A program made the translations under genes and the position numbers. Shown piece by piece: positions 1 to 7,152 of a stretch of 11,054 bases of DNA (position 1 is its first letter; the number at the start of each line of letters is the position of its first letter). This stretch comes from Sedimentisphaerales bacterium (GTDB taxonomy: Bacteria; Planctomycetota; Phycisphaerae; Sedimentisphaerales; SM23-30), in assembly GCA_030634605.1 (NCBI GenBank), contig DAOWAK010000013.1, positions 1-11,054 on the forward strand, given 5' to 3'. A model generated the notes under the pieces. That model was not told where the DNA came from, searched no databases, and saw only the letters and a program-made list of their open reading frames with translations.

Positions 1-140
1 ACTGCCGTTTTTGTTTTGAAAATTAGCCTTTCGGTAATTTGATATTGTTTCGGATTTCCGTGCCGGGCTCTCCGCTGCGTTCCGTGTCGAATTTTGTGCT
101 TAGGATTTCCAGTTTATCTGGCTTAGGAGATTTGTGGATT

Positions 141-335
141 ATGGAATGCAAAAAAGGGAAAAATATGAAAAACTGCACCTGCACTTACACCAGCTGCTCA
201 CGACAGGGCCTCTGCTGTGATTGCATCAGTTATCATCTGAAATCCAAACAACTGCCCGGTTGCTGCTTCCCCCCCGATGCCGAAAAAACTTACGACCGCA
301 GCTTTGAAGCCTTCGCCAAAGCCTGGAACCTGTAA
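141..335 (+). CDS. Small cysteine-rich protein, DUF6485 type
   Basis: A 64-residue protein with nine cysteines (3, 12, 14, 19, 25, 26, 28, 41, 42), arranged as CTC, CCDC and a later PGCCFPP, followed by the tail motif EKTYDRSFEAF. From memory this pattern matches the DUF6485 family of small, probably cytosolic proteins found in anaerobes and planctomycetes. Their function is unknown. The cysteine spacing suggests a metal or Fe-S site, which is inference. The frame is open further upstream, but I chose the ATG at 141 because AGGAGA lies ten bases before it (125-130) and because family members as I recall them begin MEC-like. The ATG at 165, with AGGGA before it, is an alternative start giving 56 residues. 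No signal peptide or membrane segment is visible. It stands alone, and the next gene is 237 bases away. Confidence 0.75.
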   Translation: MECKKGKNMKNCTCTYTSCSRQGLCCDCISYHLKSKQLPGCCFPPDAEKTYDRSFEAFAKAWNL

Positions 336-480
336 ATCTTTGATATTTGCATATTCGTGATTTATTTGTTATTCTGAGTCTTCCGCGTCGCCCGCAGGCA
401 GGTTTCACGAAGAATTTCGATCCCACTTTTTTCAGGCAGACAGTGACAAATGAATTGAATACTGATAGCATGAACTGTTC

Positions 481-537
481 GCAAGGGAATTGCCCTCTGT
501 TTTGGGACGTTTTTTTTTAGGGTTCAACCCGTTGGAC
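481..537. other. Inverted repeats and T9 tract upstream of the ndt-like gene
   Basis: The spacer 336-572 holds no convincing gene. Within it, AGGG/CCCT (484-487 and 493-496) can form a small hairpin, there are nine Ts at 510-518, and an 11-base perfect palindrome GGGTTCAACCC lies at 520-530. The next bases, GTTGGAC (531-537), can pair with wobble to GTTCAAC. The hairpin is 13 bases from the T run, so it is not a textbook terminator. The elements could end transcription from the DUF6485-type gene or act as an operator or leader structure for the following pair. I could not find a convincing -35/-10 promoter between here and 573. Confidence 0.3.
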
Positions 538-560
538 TTTTGCTTTAACGCTTGTGATTG

Positions 561-567
561 AAAGGAG
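561..567 (+). promoter_or_regulatory. Ribosome binding site of the ndt-like gene
   Basis: AAAGGAG followed by five bases and the ATG at 573. This fixes the start at 573 rather than at the in-frame TTG at 558, which lies upstream of the site. Confidence 0.8.
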
Positions 568-572
568 TTAGG

Positions 573-1208
573 ATGAGCAGCAATACACTGAAAATATATT
601 GTGCGGGCCCTCTGTTTAACCCTAAAGAGCGGGAAGACATGAATAGTATAGCGACAACTCTCGAAGTTGCCGGATATTCAGTTTTTTTGCCTCAAAGAGA
701 CGGGCTTGAATTGGCAAGACTTTTACCCGTTTTGATGAAAAAAGATTTTTCTAAAGGAGATGCTTCATCTGTTTTAAATAGTGCGATTTTTTCTCTTGAT
801 GTTTTTGAGGTTATTGACAGTGATGGGGTAATACTTAATATCAATGGGCGTGTACCAGACGAAGGTGCAATGGTCGAAGCTGGTATTGCCTGGGCACATG
901 AAAAGCCAATTGTTATTTTTAAAAATGATGATCGTTCATTAGTTCAGGGAAATTGCAATCCTTTGGTAATGGGCCTGGCTGATTTTGAATTTGTTGACAA
1001 ATATGAAAACATTCCCATTGCGTTTAATGGAAAATTTTCTGAATTAAATAAGGATACGGGTACACCTAAGAAGTCTTCACTTAGTATTGCCAACACAAAA
1101 GGGGAAGCTATCAGGGATTATTTAATGGAACAAAAAACAGTGAATGAGGTAGCCGAGTTATTGATAGATCTTTTCGGGAAGGTTGTATGTCACAGTTTAA
1201 AAGAGTAG
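573..1208 (+). CDS. Nucleoside 2-deoxyribosyltransferase-like protein
   Basis: A 211-residue protein of the nucleoside 2-deoxyribosyltransferase/DNPH1 fold. The N-terminal IYCAGPLFNPKER (8-20) is the usual first strand and loop. QRDG lies at 41-44, followed by SLDVFEVIDSDGVILNI (74-90) and PDEGAMVEAGIAWA (95-108). By alignment with characterised enzymes, E102 is the likely nucleophile and D96 a substrate-contacting residue. The family cleaves the N-glycosidic bond of deoxynucleosides or their monophosphates, transferring or hydrolysing the deoxyribosyl group. The C-terminus (about 135-211) is longer than in the classic 150-160-residue enzymes and ends in predicted helices that I do not recognise. 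No signal peptide is seen, so it is cytosolic. It overlaps the next gene by 22 bases. Base composition is AT-rich (hand counts of 60-base lines gave 33-50% GC), unlike the ABC operon. Exact substrate is unknown. Confidence 0.85.
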   Translation: MSSNTLKIYCAGPLFNPKEREDMNSIATTLEVAGYSVFLPQRDGLELARLLPVLMKKDFSKGDASSVLNSAIFSLDVFEVIDSDGVILNINGRVPDEGAMVEAGIAWAHEKPIVIFKNDDRSLVQGNCNPLVMGLADFEFVDKYENIPIAFNGKFSELNKDTGTPKKSSLSIANTKGEAIRDYLMEQKTVNEVAELLIDLFGKVVCHSLKE

Positions 1209-2353
1209 AGAAAGAAATGTTTCCGAGTAGCTATGCTACTAATGAATCAAAAGGACGTCAAAACAGCCAGGGGGCGGATGAATTTCGAACAGAATTTCAA
1301 CGAGACGTTCATCGCATTATTTATTCTCAATCATTTCGGCGTTTAAGGCATAAAACGCAGGTCTTCTATTTTCCACAAAATGATCATGTTTCAACACGAA
1401 TGGATCATGTCCTTTTTGTCGCCTCGGCAGCAAGGACAGTGGCAAGATGTTTAGGGCTTAATGAAGACCTTGCAGAAGCCATTGGCTTAGCCCATGATAT
1501 AGGCCATGCCCCTTTTGGGCATCAGGGAGAAAAGTTTCTGACTGGAATTATTGCGGATAATACACTTTTGAAACAATATATGCCAGATTTTAGTCACGAA
1601 ATTTATGGGCTTCGAGTAGTGGACAAAATAGCGAAACGTGACCGAGAGCGGCCGGGTCTCAATTTGACATGGGAAGTCCGTGATGGTATCATCTCGCATT
1701 GTGGGGAAGATTATAAAACATGCGAACTCGTACCTGGCAACAAAAACAAAAAATTATCTGAGATTAAAGATCGAAAAAATACTGGATTTCCTGCAACCTT
1801 GGAGGGTTGTGTTGTACGCTTAATTGATAAGGTTGCCTATTGCGGCAAAGATATTGAAGATGCCATTGCGGCAGAAATTATAAGGGAAAAAGATGTTCCG
1901 ATTGATATTAGTACGAAATTAGGCAAGGCCAATGGTAAAATAATCGGCTCATTCTTAGAAAGCATTATCAAGGAGAGCTATGGCAGGGAATATATTGCAA
2001 TATCAAAAGAATGTGGCGATTTGCTGCATTCTATGATAAGGTTCAATCAGGAATATATATATCACAGCGAAAAATCAGAAGGGTACAGAAAACAAGCTGA
2101 GCAAACAATCAAATTGCTTTTCAAAGACCTTTTGGCGGAGTGTAAACGTACGAACAGATTTCGAAAAAATTCAGGGGACGACAATGTGCCTAACGTATAT
2201 AAGATATTTGAAGAATACGTGGAAGATATGAAAGGTATTTACGAAAACTCTGATCCAGATGAACTTGTTGTTCTTGATTTTATAGCAGGTATGACCGATA
2301 GTTTTGTAGTCAGGTCGTTCCAGGAATTATTTATCCCACAAGCAACCATTTGA
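1187..2353 (+). CDS. dGTPase-like HD-domain deoxynucleotide triphosphohydrolase
   Basis: A 388-residue HD-superfamily protein of the dGTPase kind, which hydrolyses dNTPs to deoxynucleoside plus triphosphate. Family hallmarks appear in order: FQRDVHRIIYSQSFRRL (37-53), KTQVF (56-60), TRMDHVL with H74, LAHDIGHAPFGHQGE with H103-D104 (101-115), SHE with H137, GLNLTWEVRDGIISH (157-171), LIDKVAY with D214, and the C-terminal DFIAGMTD (364-371). H74, H103, D104 and D214 should form the metal site, so it looks catalytically intact. The length fits the shorter type-2 dGTPases rather than the 505-residue E. coli Dgt. I chose the ATG at 1187 because GGGAAGG precedes it by four bases. The ATG at 1217 is the alternative. 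The 22-base overlap with the ndt-like gene implies translational coupling. The gene is AT-rich (for example 28% GC in 1741-1800). It converges with the ABC operon, and I saw no clear terminator in 2354-2446. Confidence 0.9.
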   Translation: MSQFKRVEKEMFPSSYATNESKGRQNSQGADEFRTEFQRDVHRIIYSQSFRRLRHKTQVFYFPQNDHVSTRMDHVLFVASAARTVARCLGLNEDLAEAIGLAHDIGHAPFGHQGEKFLTGIIADNTLLKQYMPDFSHEIYGLRVVDKIAKRDRERPGLNLTWEVRDGIISHCGEDYKTCELVPGNKNKKLSEIKDRKNTGFPATLEGCVVRLIDKVAYCGKDIEDAIAAEIIREKDVPIDISTKLGKANGKIIGSFLESIIKESYGREYIAISKECGDLLHSMIRFNQEYIYHSEKSEGYRKQAEQTIKLLFKDLLAECKRTNRFRKNSGDDNVPNVYKIFEEYVEDMKGIYENSDPDELVVLDFIAGMTDSFVVRSFQELFIPQATI

Positions 2354-2446
2354 CTACTTGTTAACACGAGCAAGGTTGCGCATTCCTGATGTCTATCGCG
2401 GAGCATGCGGCTGGTTCGGTGTTTTAATCGACAGGCTGCGATCAAT

Positions 2447-3547
2447 CTACGGGTTTTCCTCTGCCGGTTGGTTTTCTTCCGCACTTTCTGGTTGTTCTTT
2501 CTCTTCGATATCTTCGAGCAGGTCGTCAGGTTTCTTGCGGAGCTTGCCTGCATCCCAGCTGGAAACTTCGTAAACCCACCCCTGGTGCCGGACCGCGAAT
2601 TCCAACGCCGCCTGCTGAGCCAGGATCAGCTTCTCCTTAGCCTTCATGGCCTGCTCGGTGGCGATTTCTTCTTTGCTCACCGAATCAATCTTGTTCAGAA
2701 AATCCGCGGTGCACTTGAGATAATGTTTGTCGCCGTCCTTGGCCAGATCGAATTTATAAATCGTGGAATCCTTCAACTTACAAAGGTAACTCGTGTCAAA
2801 GTTAAAAGCACTGGTCTTGTCCGATTCCTTCTGCACATCGCTGAAGTTTATCGAACTCAAAGCCGCCGCTATCTGGTCAACTTCAGTTTCCTTTTGCTTT
2901 TTTCCCGCCGGTATCTTCGTCAGATAAGCTTTGCCGGCTCCATCCATCAGAACGGTATAAGTTTCCGCCCCCGATTTTACGGTAACCTTTTCCACGTCGT
3001 CCTTGGCAACTGCCGTCAGTTTATTGTCAATGTAATCGGTCGTCGCGGTTCGCAGCCAGAGCGATTGTTTCGCCACGTGCACATCGTCGCTGTTTACCAG
3101 TCGCACATAAGCACCGCCCTGATCGGTCGCTTTACCAACAAGCACCCCGGTAATCAGCTTGCCGTCTTTATCGAAAAACTTAACGACACTGCTCGCCGTT
3201 TCTTCGGTAACCTCCAACTCCGCGTGATTATCAGGATTGCTGGTTACTTTTTCGATAACCTCAATGTCCAGACAGGAAATCAGCAGCTCGTTGATGGTTT
3301 GCGTCTGAGCGGGGTAATTGTCCCGACTGGCCACCACAAAACCGCCCGAATCCTTCTTTAGACTCACCAGATTTTCGCCCTGGCCCAGTTCAATACTGCT
3401 GATTTGCCCCGTCGCCAAACCCTGGACCAATTTAACCGTCCCAACGGCACTGGGCCGATGGGCTGAGCTGAATCGGGACTGCGCAATCGCCAGCCCCAGA
3501 AAAACCGCCGCTAATAAACCTAACATACTAAGTTGCCTGTTACTCAT
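2447..3547 (-). CDS. DUF4340 domain protein, last gene of the Gld-type ABC operon
   Basis: A 366-residue protein with one N-terminal membrane segment (about 6-24), then an extracytoplasmic DUF4340 region. Family features include VQGLATGQISSIEL (41-54), RDNYPA (75-80), a VTSNPDNHAELEV stretch (101-113), DKDGKLITGVLVGK (126-139) and GGAYVRLVNSDDV (144-156). The C-terminal 35 residues are strongly acidic and Glu/Pro-rich and look disordered. DUF4340 proteins are often encoded beside GldG-like proteins and are thought to be partners in the same export system, with molecular role unknown. The start at 3547 is chosen over an in-frame TTG at 3574 because GGAGC lies six bases upstream of it. A 79-base, very AT-rich gap separates it from the GldG-like gene, so an extra promoter or processing site is possible, though I found none that is convincing. 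Confidence 0.85.
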   Translation of the reverse strand: MSNRQLSMLGLLAAVFLGLAIAQSRFSSAHRPSAVGTVKLVQGLATGQISSIELGQGENLVSLKKDSGGFVVASRDNYPAQTQTINELLISCLDIEVIEKVTSNPDNHAELEVTEETASSVVKFFDKDGKLITGVLVGKATDQGGAYVRLVNSDDVHVAKQSLWLRTATTDYIDNKLTAVAKDDVEKVTVKSGAETYTVLMDGAGKAYLTKIPAGKKQKETEVDQIAAALSSINFSDVQKESDKTSAFNFDTSYLCKLKDSTIYKFDLAKDGDKHYLKCTADFLNKIDSVSKEEIATEQAMKAKEKLILAQQAALEFAVRHQGWVYEVSSWDAGKLRKKPDDLLEDIEEKEQPESAEENQPAEENP

Positions 3548-3553
3548 CGAATA

Positions 3554-3564
3554 GCTCCAAAAAC
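3554..3564 (-). promoter_or_regulatory. Ribosome binding site of the DUF4340 gene
   Basis: On the minus strand GTTTTTGGAGC, six bases before the ATG at 3547, decides that start. The same 11 bases occur before the ABC ATPase gene at 9164-9174. Confidence 0.7.
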
Positions 3565-3626
3565 TGTTATTCAATTAATGTTTTTTGTTTTTTGAAAAAA
3601 GCTTGCTACAAATTCCGCACTTTTCA

Positions 3627-5612
3627 CTACGCGTCACTGAAGTGGCTGATGTAATGCCGCCGCCTGGTCGCCCGATAGATACCCAGGATAATCGCTGCCA
3701 CCAAAATGGCTCCCGGAACCGCCAGCATATTTACCGCCCGCAACTGATTGCCCAGCGTTTCAATTTTCTCACGCCGGCGGTTTTGCACATTACGCAGCTC
3801 GCGCTGCAGTTTCCTGATCTCCCGTTCCGGCTCCGCCTTGGCTGCTTCCAACTCCGACGCGTCGATAACGTTTTCACCCTTTTTCCGTGCCTCGGCAACG
3901 ATCCCGCTCAACTTCTGCTGAAAGGCGATAATCTGAGCGTTGATCTTTTCCTCCTCAGCCGCGGTTTCTTTCTCAGCTTCTTTTTCGATGTCGTCCACCA
4001 CCTTGAAAGGCCTCTGGAAATTGCCTCGGCTGCGCACCGAAATCAAATCACCCGATCCCGACAGATTTTCAATCGTATTCAGCAGCAAAGTCGCGTTGTC
4101 GCCCACCGGAGCCGCCCCCAGAAAGGTCGGCTTATAAGCCACAATGTCACTGATAAAGTCCACGTCCGCGAAAACCACCACCGCACAATCTTCACCCTCC
4201 GAAAGACCGGTGAGTTTTCTGGTTTTCTTCTCTGCTTCGTCAGCGCCCTGCTCACCGGCCCCGCCCGGGTTGTCCGCCTCAGCCGATTCTTCAACCTCGA
4301 TGCCTTCGGGAAAACTGCTCTTGAATTGCCCGGTCACCATGTAACCCATGTTGACCGGCTTGCTGCCCGGCGTGAACTTCTTCAGCAGTCTCGCCGGATC
4401 CATCATCATGGTAAGCTCGTAAGCTTCGGCCTTCCAGGTGTTGCCGTATTCGGTAGTGGACAGTAGCGGAGTGATTTCGATTTCCTGATTTTCACTGTCA
4501 AAATCAGTCTCCGCCAGCGGTTTCAAAACACCACTGAAAAGCATCCGCACCTGATTCAACTCCGCCGTGATAATATTGTCGGTATTAAAACACCCCGGCT
4601 TCAGGTCCATTGCATAAATCAGCATTTGCATCGGCTGGCCCAGCGGTCGCAGCGCCAAACCCCGGTCCCCGGCAAAAACGCTCTCCGGTTGCTCCAGCCC
4701 CCACGTCTTCAACAACCGGTTCAAATCCGAACTGGTCTTGGTCATCTGGCCCATCATCCGCTGCTGCGGCGATGGCATGTCAACTACCGCGTGCGGATCG
4801 ACACAAACAATCGTTCGTCCGCCGCCCAGAACAAACTGATCGATAGCCCAGAGGGTTTTTTCCGGCAGTTCCTTGGGATGGACCACCAGCAGGATTTCCA
4901 CACCTTCGATTTTTTTTACTTCGGTTTCGACCTTTGTCACTTCGTATTTCTGCCGCAACTGGCGCACAATTGTCCAGGGCGGCTTGGGCCGCTTGCCCTG
5001 CATCTGCATCATCTGGGCCATGTAGCCGCTGACGTCATCGCCCATCACCGGTAGCGAACTGAGTACGCCGATCTTTTTCTTCTCGCGGCTGATAGCGGTG
5101 TCGATCAGATAACTGATTTCATACTCCACAAAATTCTGCCGATCCGGCGAAAAGAACGGCATGCTTTTCGTCACTCCAAAAGGCGTCTGCACCACCAGTC
5201 CGAAGAAAAACTTTTCCTCTTCGGTGATCGGAAAGTCCCGCAACTTGTACCGCAAAGCCGCTTCCTCATCTTCCGAAAAAGGCCGCGGATCGATAACACT
5301 CAACCGAACCATCCCGTTGGACTGCCGCTCATATTCTTCCAGCAACGCCCGCACGAAATAATAATAATTGTTAAAATACTTAATCTGGTCCGGAGCCTTC
5401 ATCGCCGCCGTCTTGGCGTAATAGAGCTTCAGATTGATCGGCTGATTCAGCTTGCCCAGAATCGCTTTTGTTCCGTCGCTGAGCGTGTAAACCTTCTGGT
5501 CGGTAATATCCAGCCGCATCGACCGCCCCATATTCTGAAAAATGCTGATGGCACTGAATGTTATAATCCCGACAAATATCACGCCCAGAATAGCTCTTAC
5601 TAACCTGTTCAT
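3627..5612 (-). CDS. GldG-like auxiliary protein of an ABC export system
   Basis: A 661-residue membrane-anchored protein of the GldG/ABC_transp_aux family. It has an N-terminal membrane segment (4-26), then RLDITDQKVYTLSDGTKAIL (33-52) and QPINLKLYYAK (57-67), which open the family domain. A Rossmann-like region follows with IGVLSSLPVM (181-190), PPWTIVRQLRQKYEV (211-225), VEILLVVHPKELP (238-250) and GGGRTIVCVDPHA (263-275). Residues 440-465 are a Gly/Glu-rich linker. A long charged coiled coil covers about 541-625, and a second membrane segment covers 626-647 before a basic tail. The bulk should lie outside the inner membrane. In gliding Bacteroidota the GldA/F/G complex supports motility and secretion. 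Elsewhere the substrate is unknown, and nothing here shows gliding. The start is supported by AAGGAA, nine bases before the ATG. The permease gene ends 66 bases upstream. Confidence 0.88.
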   Translation of the reverse strand: MNRLVRAILGVIFVGIITFSAISIFQNMGRSMRLDITDQKVYTLSDGTKAILGKLNQPINLKLYYAKTAAMKAPDQIKYFNNYYYFVRALLEEYERQSNGMVRLSVIDPRPFSEDEEAALRYKLRDFPITEEEKFFFGLVVQTPFGVTKSMPFFSPDRQNFVEYEISYLIDTAISREKKKIGVLSSLPVMGDDVSGYMAQMMQMQGKRPKPPWTIVRQLRQKYEVTKVETEVKKIEGVEILLVVHPKELPEKTLWAIDQFVLGGGRTIVCVDPHAVVDMPSPQQRMMGQMTKTSSDLNRLLKTWGLEQPESVFAGDRGLALRPLGQPMQMLIYAMDLKPGCFNTDNIITAELNQVRMLFSGVLKPLAETDFDSENQEIEITPLLSTTEYGNTWKAEAYELTMMMDPARLLKKFTPGSKPVNMGYMVTGQFKSSFPEGIEVEESAEADNPGGAGEQGADEAEKKTRKLTGLSEGEDCAVVVFADVDFISDIVAYKPTFLGAAPVGDNATLLLNTIENLSGSGDLISVRSRGNFQRPFKVVDDIEKEAEKETAAEEEKINAQIIAFQQKLSGIVAEARKKGENVIDASELEAAKAEPEREIRKLQRELRNVQNRRREKIETLGNQLRAVNMLAVPGAILVAAIILGIYRATRRRHYISHFSDA

Positions 5613-5678
5613 CAGTTGCTGTTCCTTATTATTAAAAATTCCACTTATATCTTTTGAAAATTTAGTCTGTTGACTTTC

Positions 5679-6410
5679 TTAGGCTGCTTTCCTCTCCTGC
5701 AGCATAATCCCGCAGGCCCCAACCCAGCCGACGATCAGCAGGACAAAATAGGAAATGTCCGCGAATTCAATCACGCCGCGCTGCATTGAATCGAAGTGCA
5801 CCCCAAAGCTACAGCCTTCCAGGGCACTGACCAGCCCGTTCGGCAAAAACGAAGCCAGAAAATTCTGCGTTGTCGAAAGTCCCAGCGAAACCAGCACTGC
5901 GCAACCCACCACCGCCAGGATAAAGCTGATTACCTGGTTCTTGCTCATCGCCGAAAAAAAGCATCCTACCGCCAGGTAAGCACCCGCCATCAGAAAGCTC
6001 GCCAGATAACCTGCCACAATCAGCCCGCCGTCCGGATTACCCAGGTACGCCACCGTCAACGGCATCGGAAAGGTCAACCCCAGCGCGATCCCCAAAAATA
6101 TCCACGCCGCCACGAACTTGCCCAGCACTGCCTGCCAGACCGTAACCGGCAGCGTTAGCAGCAGTTCAATCGAACCGCTCCGCCGCTCCTCCGACCACAG
6201 CCGCATCGCCACCGCCGGCACCATAAAAACAAACAGTAGCGGCATCCAGTTGAAAAACACCCGCAAATCCGCCTGCCTCGCCTCAAAAAACCGACCTTTA
6301 AACGTCAGATAAGCCGAGAAAAACAGAAATATCACCAAAAACACATAAGCCACCGGCGTTATGAAATAACCCTTCAGCTCTCGCTTGCATACCGCCAAAA
6401 ATCCCTTCAT
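5679..6410 (-). CDS. ABC-2 type permease, GldF-like
   Basis: A 243-residue integral membrane protein with about six hydrophobic segments (roughly 17-36, 54-70, 96-122, 130-153, 158-178 and 219-236). The diagnostic stretch is AMRLWSEERRSGSIELLLT (68-86) followed by LPVT, the conserved coupling region of GldF-like ABC-2 permeases, where it contacts the ATPase. The N-terminal CKRELKGYFITPVAYV is also typical. It should dimerise and work with the ATPase encoded at 8436-9158. The two genes are usually adjacent, but here three genes (CreD-like, MNT and HEPN) lie between them. AGGAGA, eight bases before the ATG, supports the start. The ribosome binding site lies in the 15-base gap after the HEPN stop codon, so its translation is probably coupled to HEPN. 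Confidence 0.9.
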   Translation of the reverse strand: MKGFLAVCKRELKGYFITPVAYVFLVIFLFFSAYLTFKGRFFEARQADLRVFFNWMPLLFVFMVPAVAMRLWSEERRSGSIELLLTLPVTVWQAVLGKFVAAWIFLGIALGLTFPMPLTVAYLGNPDGGLIVAGYLASFLMAGAYLAVGCFFSAMSKNQVISFILAVVGCAVLVSLGLSTTQNFLASFLPNGLVSALEGCSFGVHFDSMQRGVIEFADISYFVLLIVGWVGACGIMLQERKAA

Positions 6411-6425
6411 CGATAATCTCTCCTG

Positions 6426-6833
6426 TTATACAATCTTCTTTCTGATGATTTCCTTGACCTTCTCTGCAATACTTATTGATCTCTCCGTCTCGTCCTTGGT
6501 CACGTCTTCATCCTGGCCCGGATAACGAGTAGTGATGGCAAAAGGCGTAAGCTCCTCCGCCTCTTGCAATTCATCAATCCAATTGGTTGAAGTAAATTCG
6601 TCACAAAGTTCTAAAAGACGGGAAATGTTGTGGGTATAGGGAAAATCAATTCCATGATAAACTAAGTAAGCCTTTAAGTGTTTTTCGACGCACTGTTGGG
6701 CATGGTAGGCAATCAACCGATAAGGACAACCACTCTCTAATTTCATCGCATGGCAGGCCAGGCGTAAATCTTCATCGCCGAAAGAGAGCCATTGTTCCAC
6801 TTTTTTTGAAATTTCAGCGTTATTTTCTCTCAT
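6426..6833 (-). CDS. HEPN domain protein of an MNT-HEPN pair
   Basis: A 135-residue helical HEPN protein (PF05168 type). The core is YRLIAYHAQQCVEKHLKAYL (38-57), followed by THNISRLLELC (67-77) and the C-terminal FAITTRYPG (98-106), all usual for the family. HEPN proteins paired with minimal nucleotidyltransferases form toxin-antitoxin-type modules in which the transferase modifies HEPN. Some HEPN members are RNases with an R-X4-6-H motif. Here R39 and H44 fit R-X4-H, but they lie in the helix that carries AQQ rather than in the usual catalytic position, so RNase activity is uncertain. I chose the ATG at 6833, not an in-frame start further up, because it overlaps the MNT stop by 14 bases and begins the recognisable domain. 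It lies within the ABC operon in the same direction. Confidence 0.85.
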   Translation of the reverse strand: MRENNAEISKKVEQWLSFGDEDLRLACHAMKLESGCPYRLIAYHAQQCVEKHLKAYLVYHGIDFPYTHNISRLLELCDEFTSTNWIDELQEAEELTPFAITTRYPGQDEDVTKDETERSISIAEKVKEIIRKKIV

Positions 6834-7137
6834 AGAGCACCTCACCCTCTCTCGATGCCGGTCGGGCCAGCGTTCCGGGAATATGCCGATCGGTTTCGAA
6901 TTCCTCCGGCGACAGCAACACAATATCACGGGCAAAATTCAACCCGCGTAAAGCCCGGTCCATCTCCACCGTCAACATCCGGCGATTGCCCGTAAAAGGA
7001 CACACCACCAGTAAATCAACGTCACTGTGCTCATCTGCAGTTCCGCGCGCATAAGATCCGAACAGGATAATTTGCTGAGGGTGAAATTTGTCCACCAACC
7101 GCTGTGACGCCTCTTTTAGAACACTTTTGTCTATCAT
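6820..7137 (-). CDS. Minimal nucleotidyltransferase (MNT) paired with HEPN
   Basis: A 105-residue protein of the DNA polymerase beta-like nucleotidyltransferase superfamily. GSYARGTADEHSDVDLLV (27-44) is an exact GS-X10-D-X-D motif, with metal-binding D39 and D41. D71 in ARDIVLLSPEEF is the likely third aspartate, so the active site looks complete. Known MntA-type partners transfer AMP onto a HEPN toxin to silence it, and that role is inferred here. The gene starts 15 bases after the CreD-like stop codon. Its AAGGA ribosome site sits immediately after that stop, about ten bases before the ATG. Its own end overlaps the HEPN start by 14 bases. The order is MNT first, HEPN second. No promoter of its own is visible. 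Confidence 0.9.
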   Translation of the reverse strand: MIDKSVLKEASQRLVDKFHPQQIILFGSYARGTADEHSDVDLLVVCPFTGNRRMLTVEMDRALRGLNFARDIVLLSPEEFETDRHIPGTLARPASREGEVLYERK

Positions 7138-7152
7138 CTTGACACAATCCTT

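Noticed and set aside
16..43. Possible promoter TTGAAA-16-TTTGAT before the cysteine-rich gene
   Set aside because: The -10 box is weak (four of six) and the start would be about 90 bases from the gene; not enough to list.
226..471. Minus-strand open frame overlapping the cysteine-rich gene and its spacer
   Set aside because: Arg/Lys-rich, no domain, and overlaps the better supported plus-strand gene.
519..535. GGTTCAACCC resembling a tRNA T-arm, possibly an attachment site
   Set aside because: The flanking bases do not form a T-stem or acceptor stem, and there is no integrase gene in the window.
2354..2446. Search for a bidirectional terminator between the convergent dGTPase and DUF4340 genes
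   Set aside because: Only short imperfect stems such as CGCAT/ATGCG were found, with no U-run.
2405..3361. Long plus-strand open frame (318 codons) opposite the DUF4340 gene
   Set aside because: It is antisense to a gene with clear family motifs and a ribosome site, has no recognisable domain, and reads as low-complexity mirror sequence.
3585..4466. Plus-strand open frame (293 codons) opposite the GldG-like gene
   Set aside because: Shadow of GC-rich coding DNA; the minus-strand product matches the GldG family from end to end.
5613..5678. Internal promoter in the AT-rich gap between permease and GldG-like genes
   Set aside because: TAAT-like boxes occur but no matching -35 element at proper spacing.
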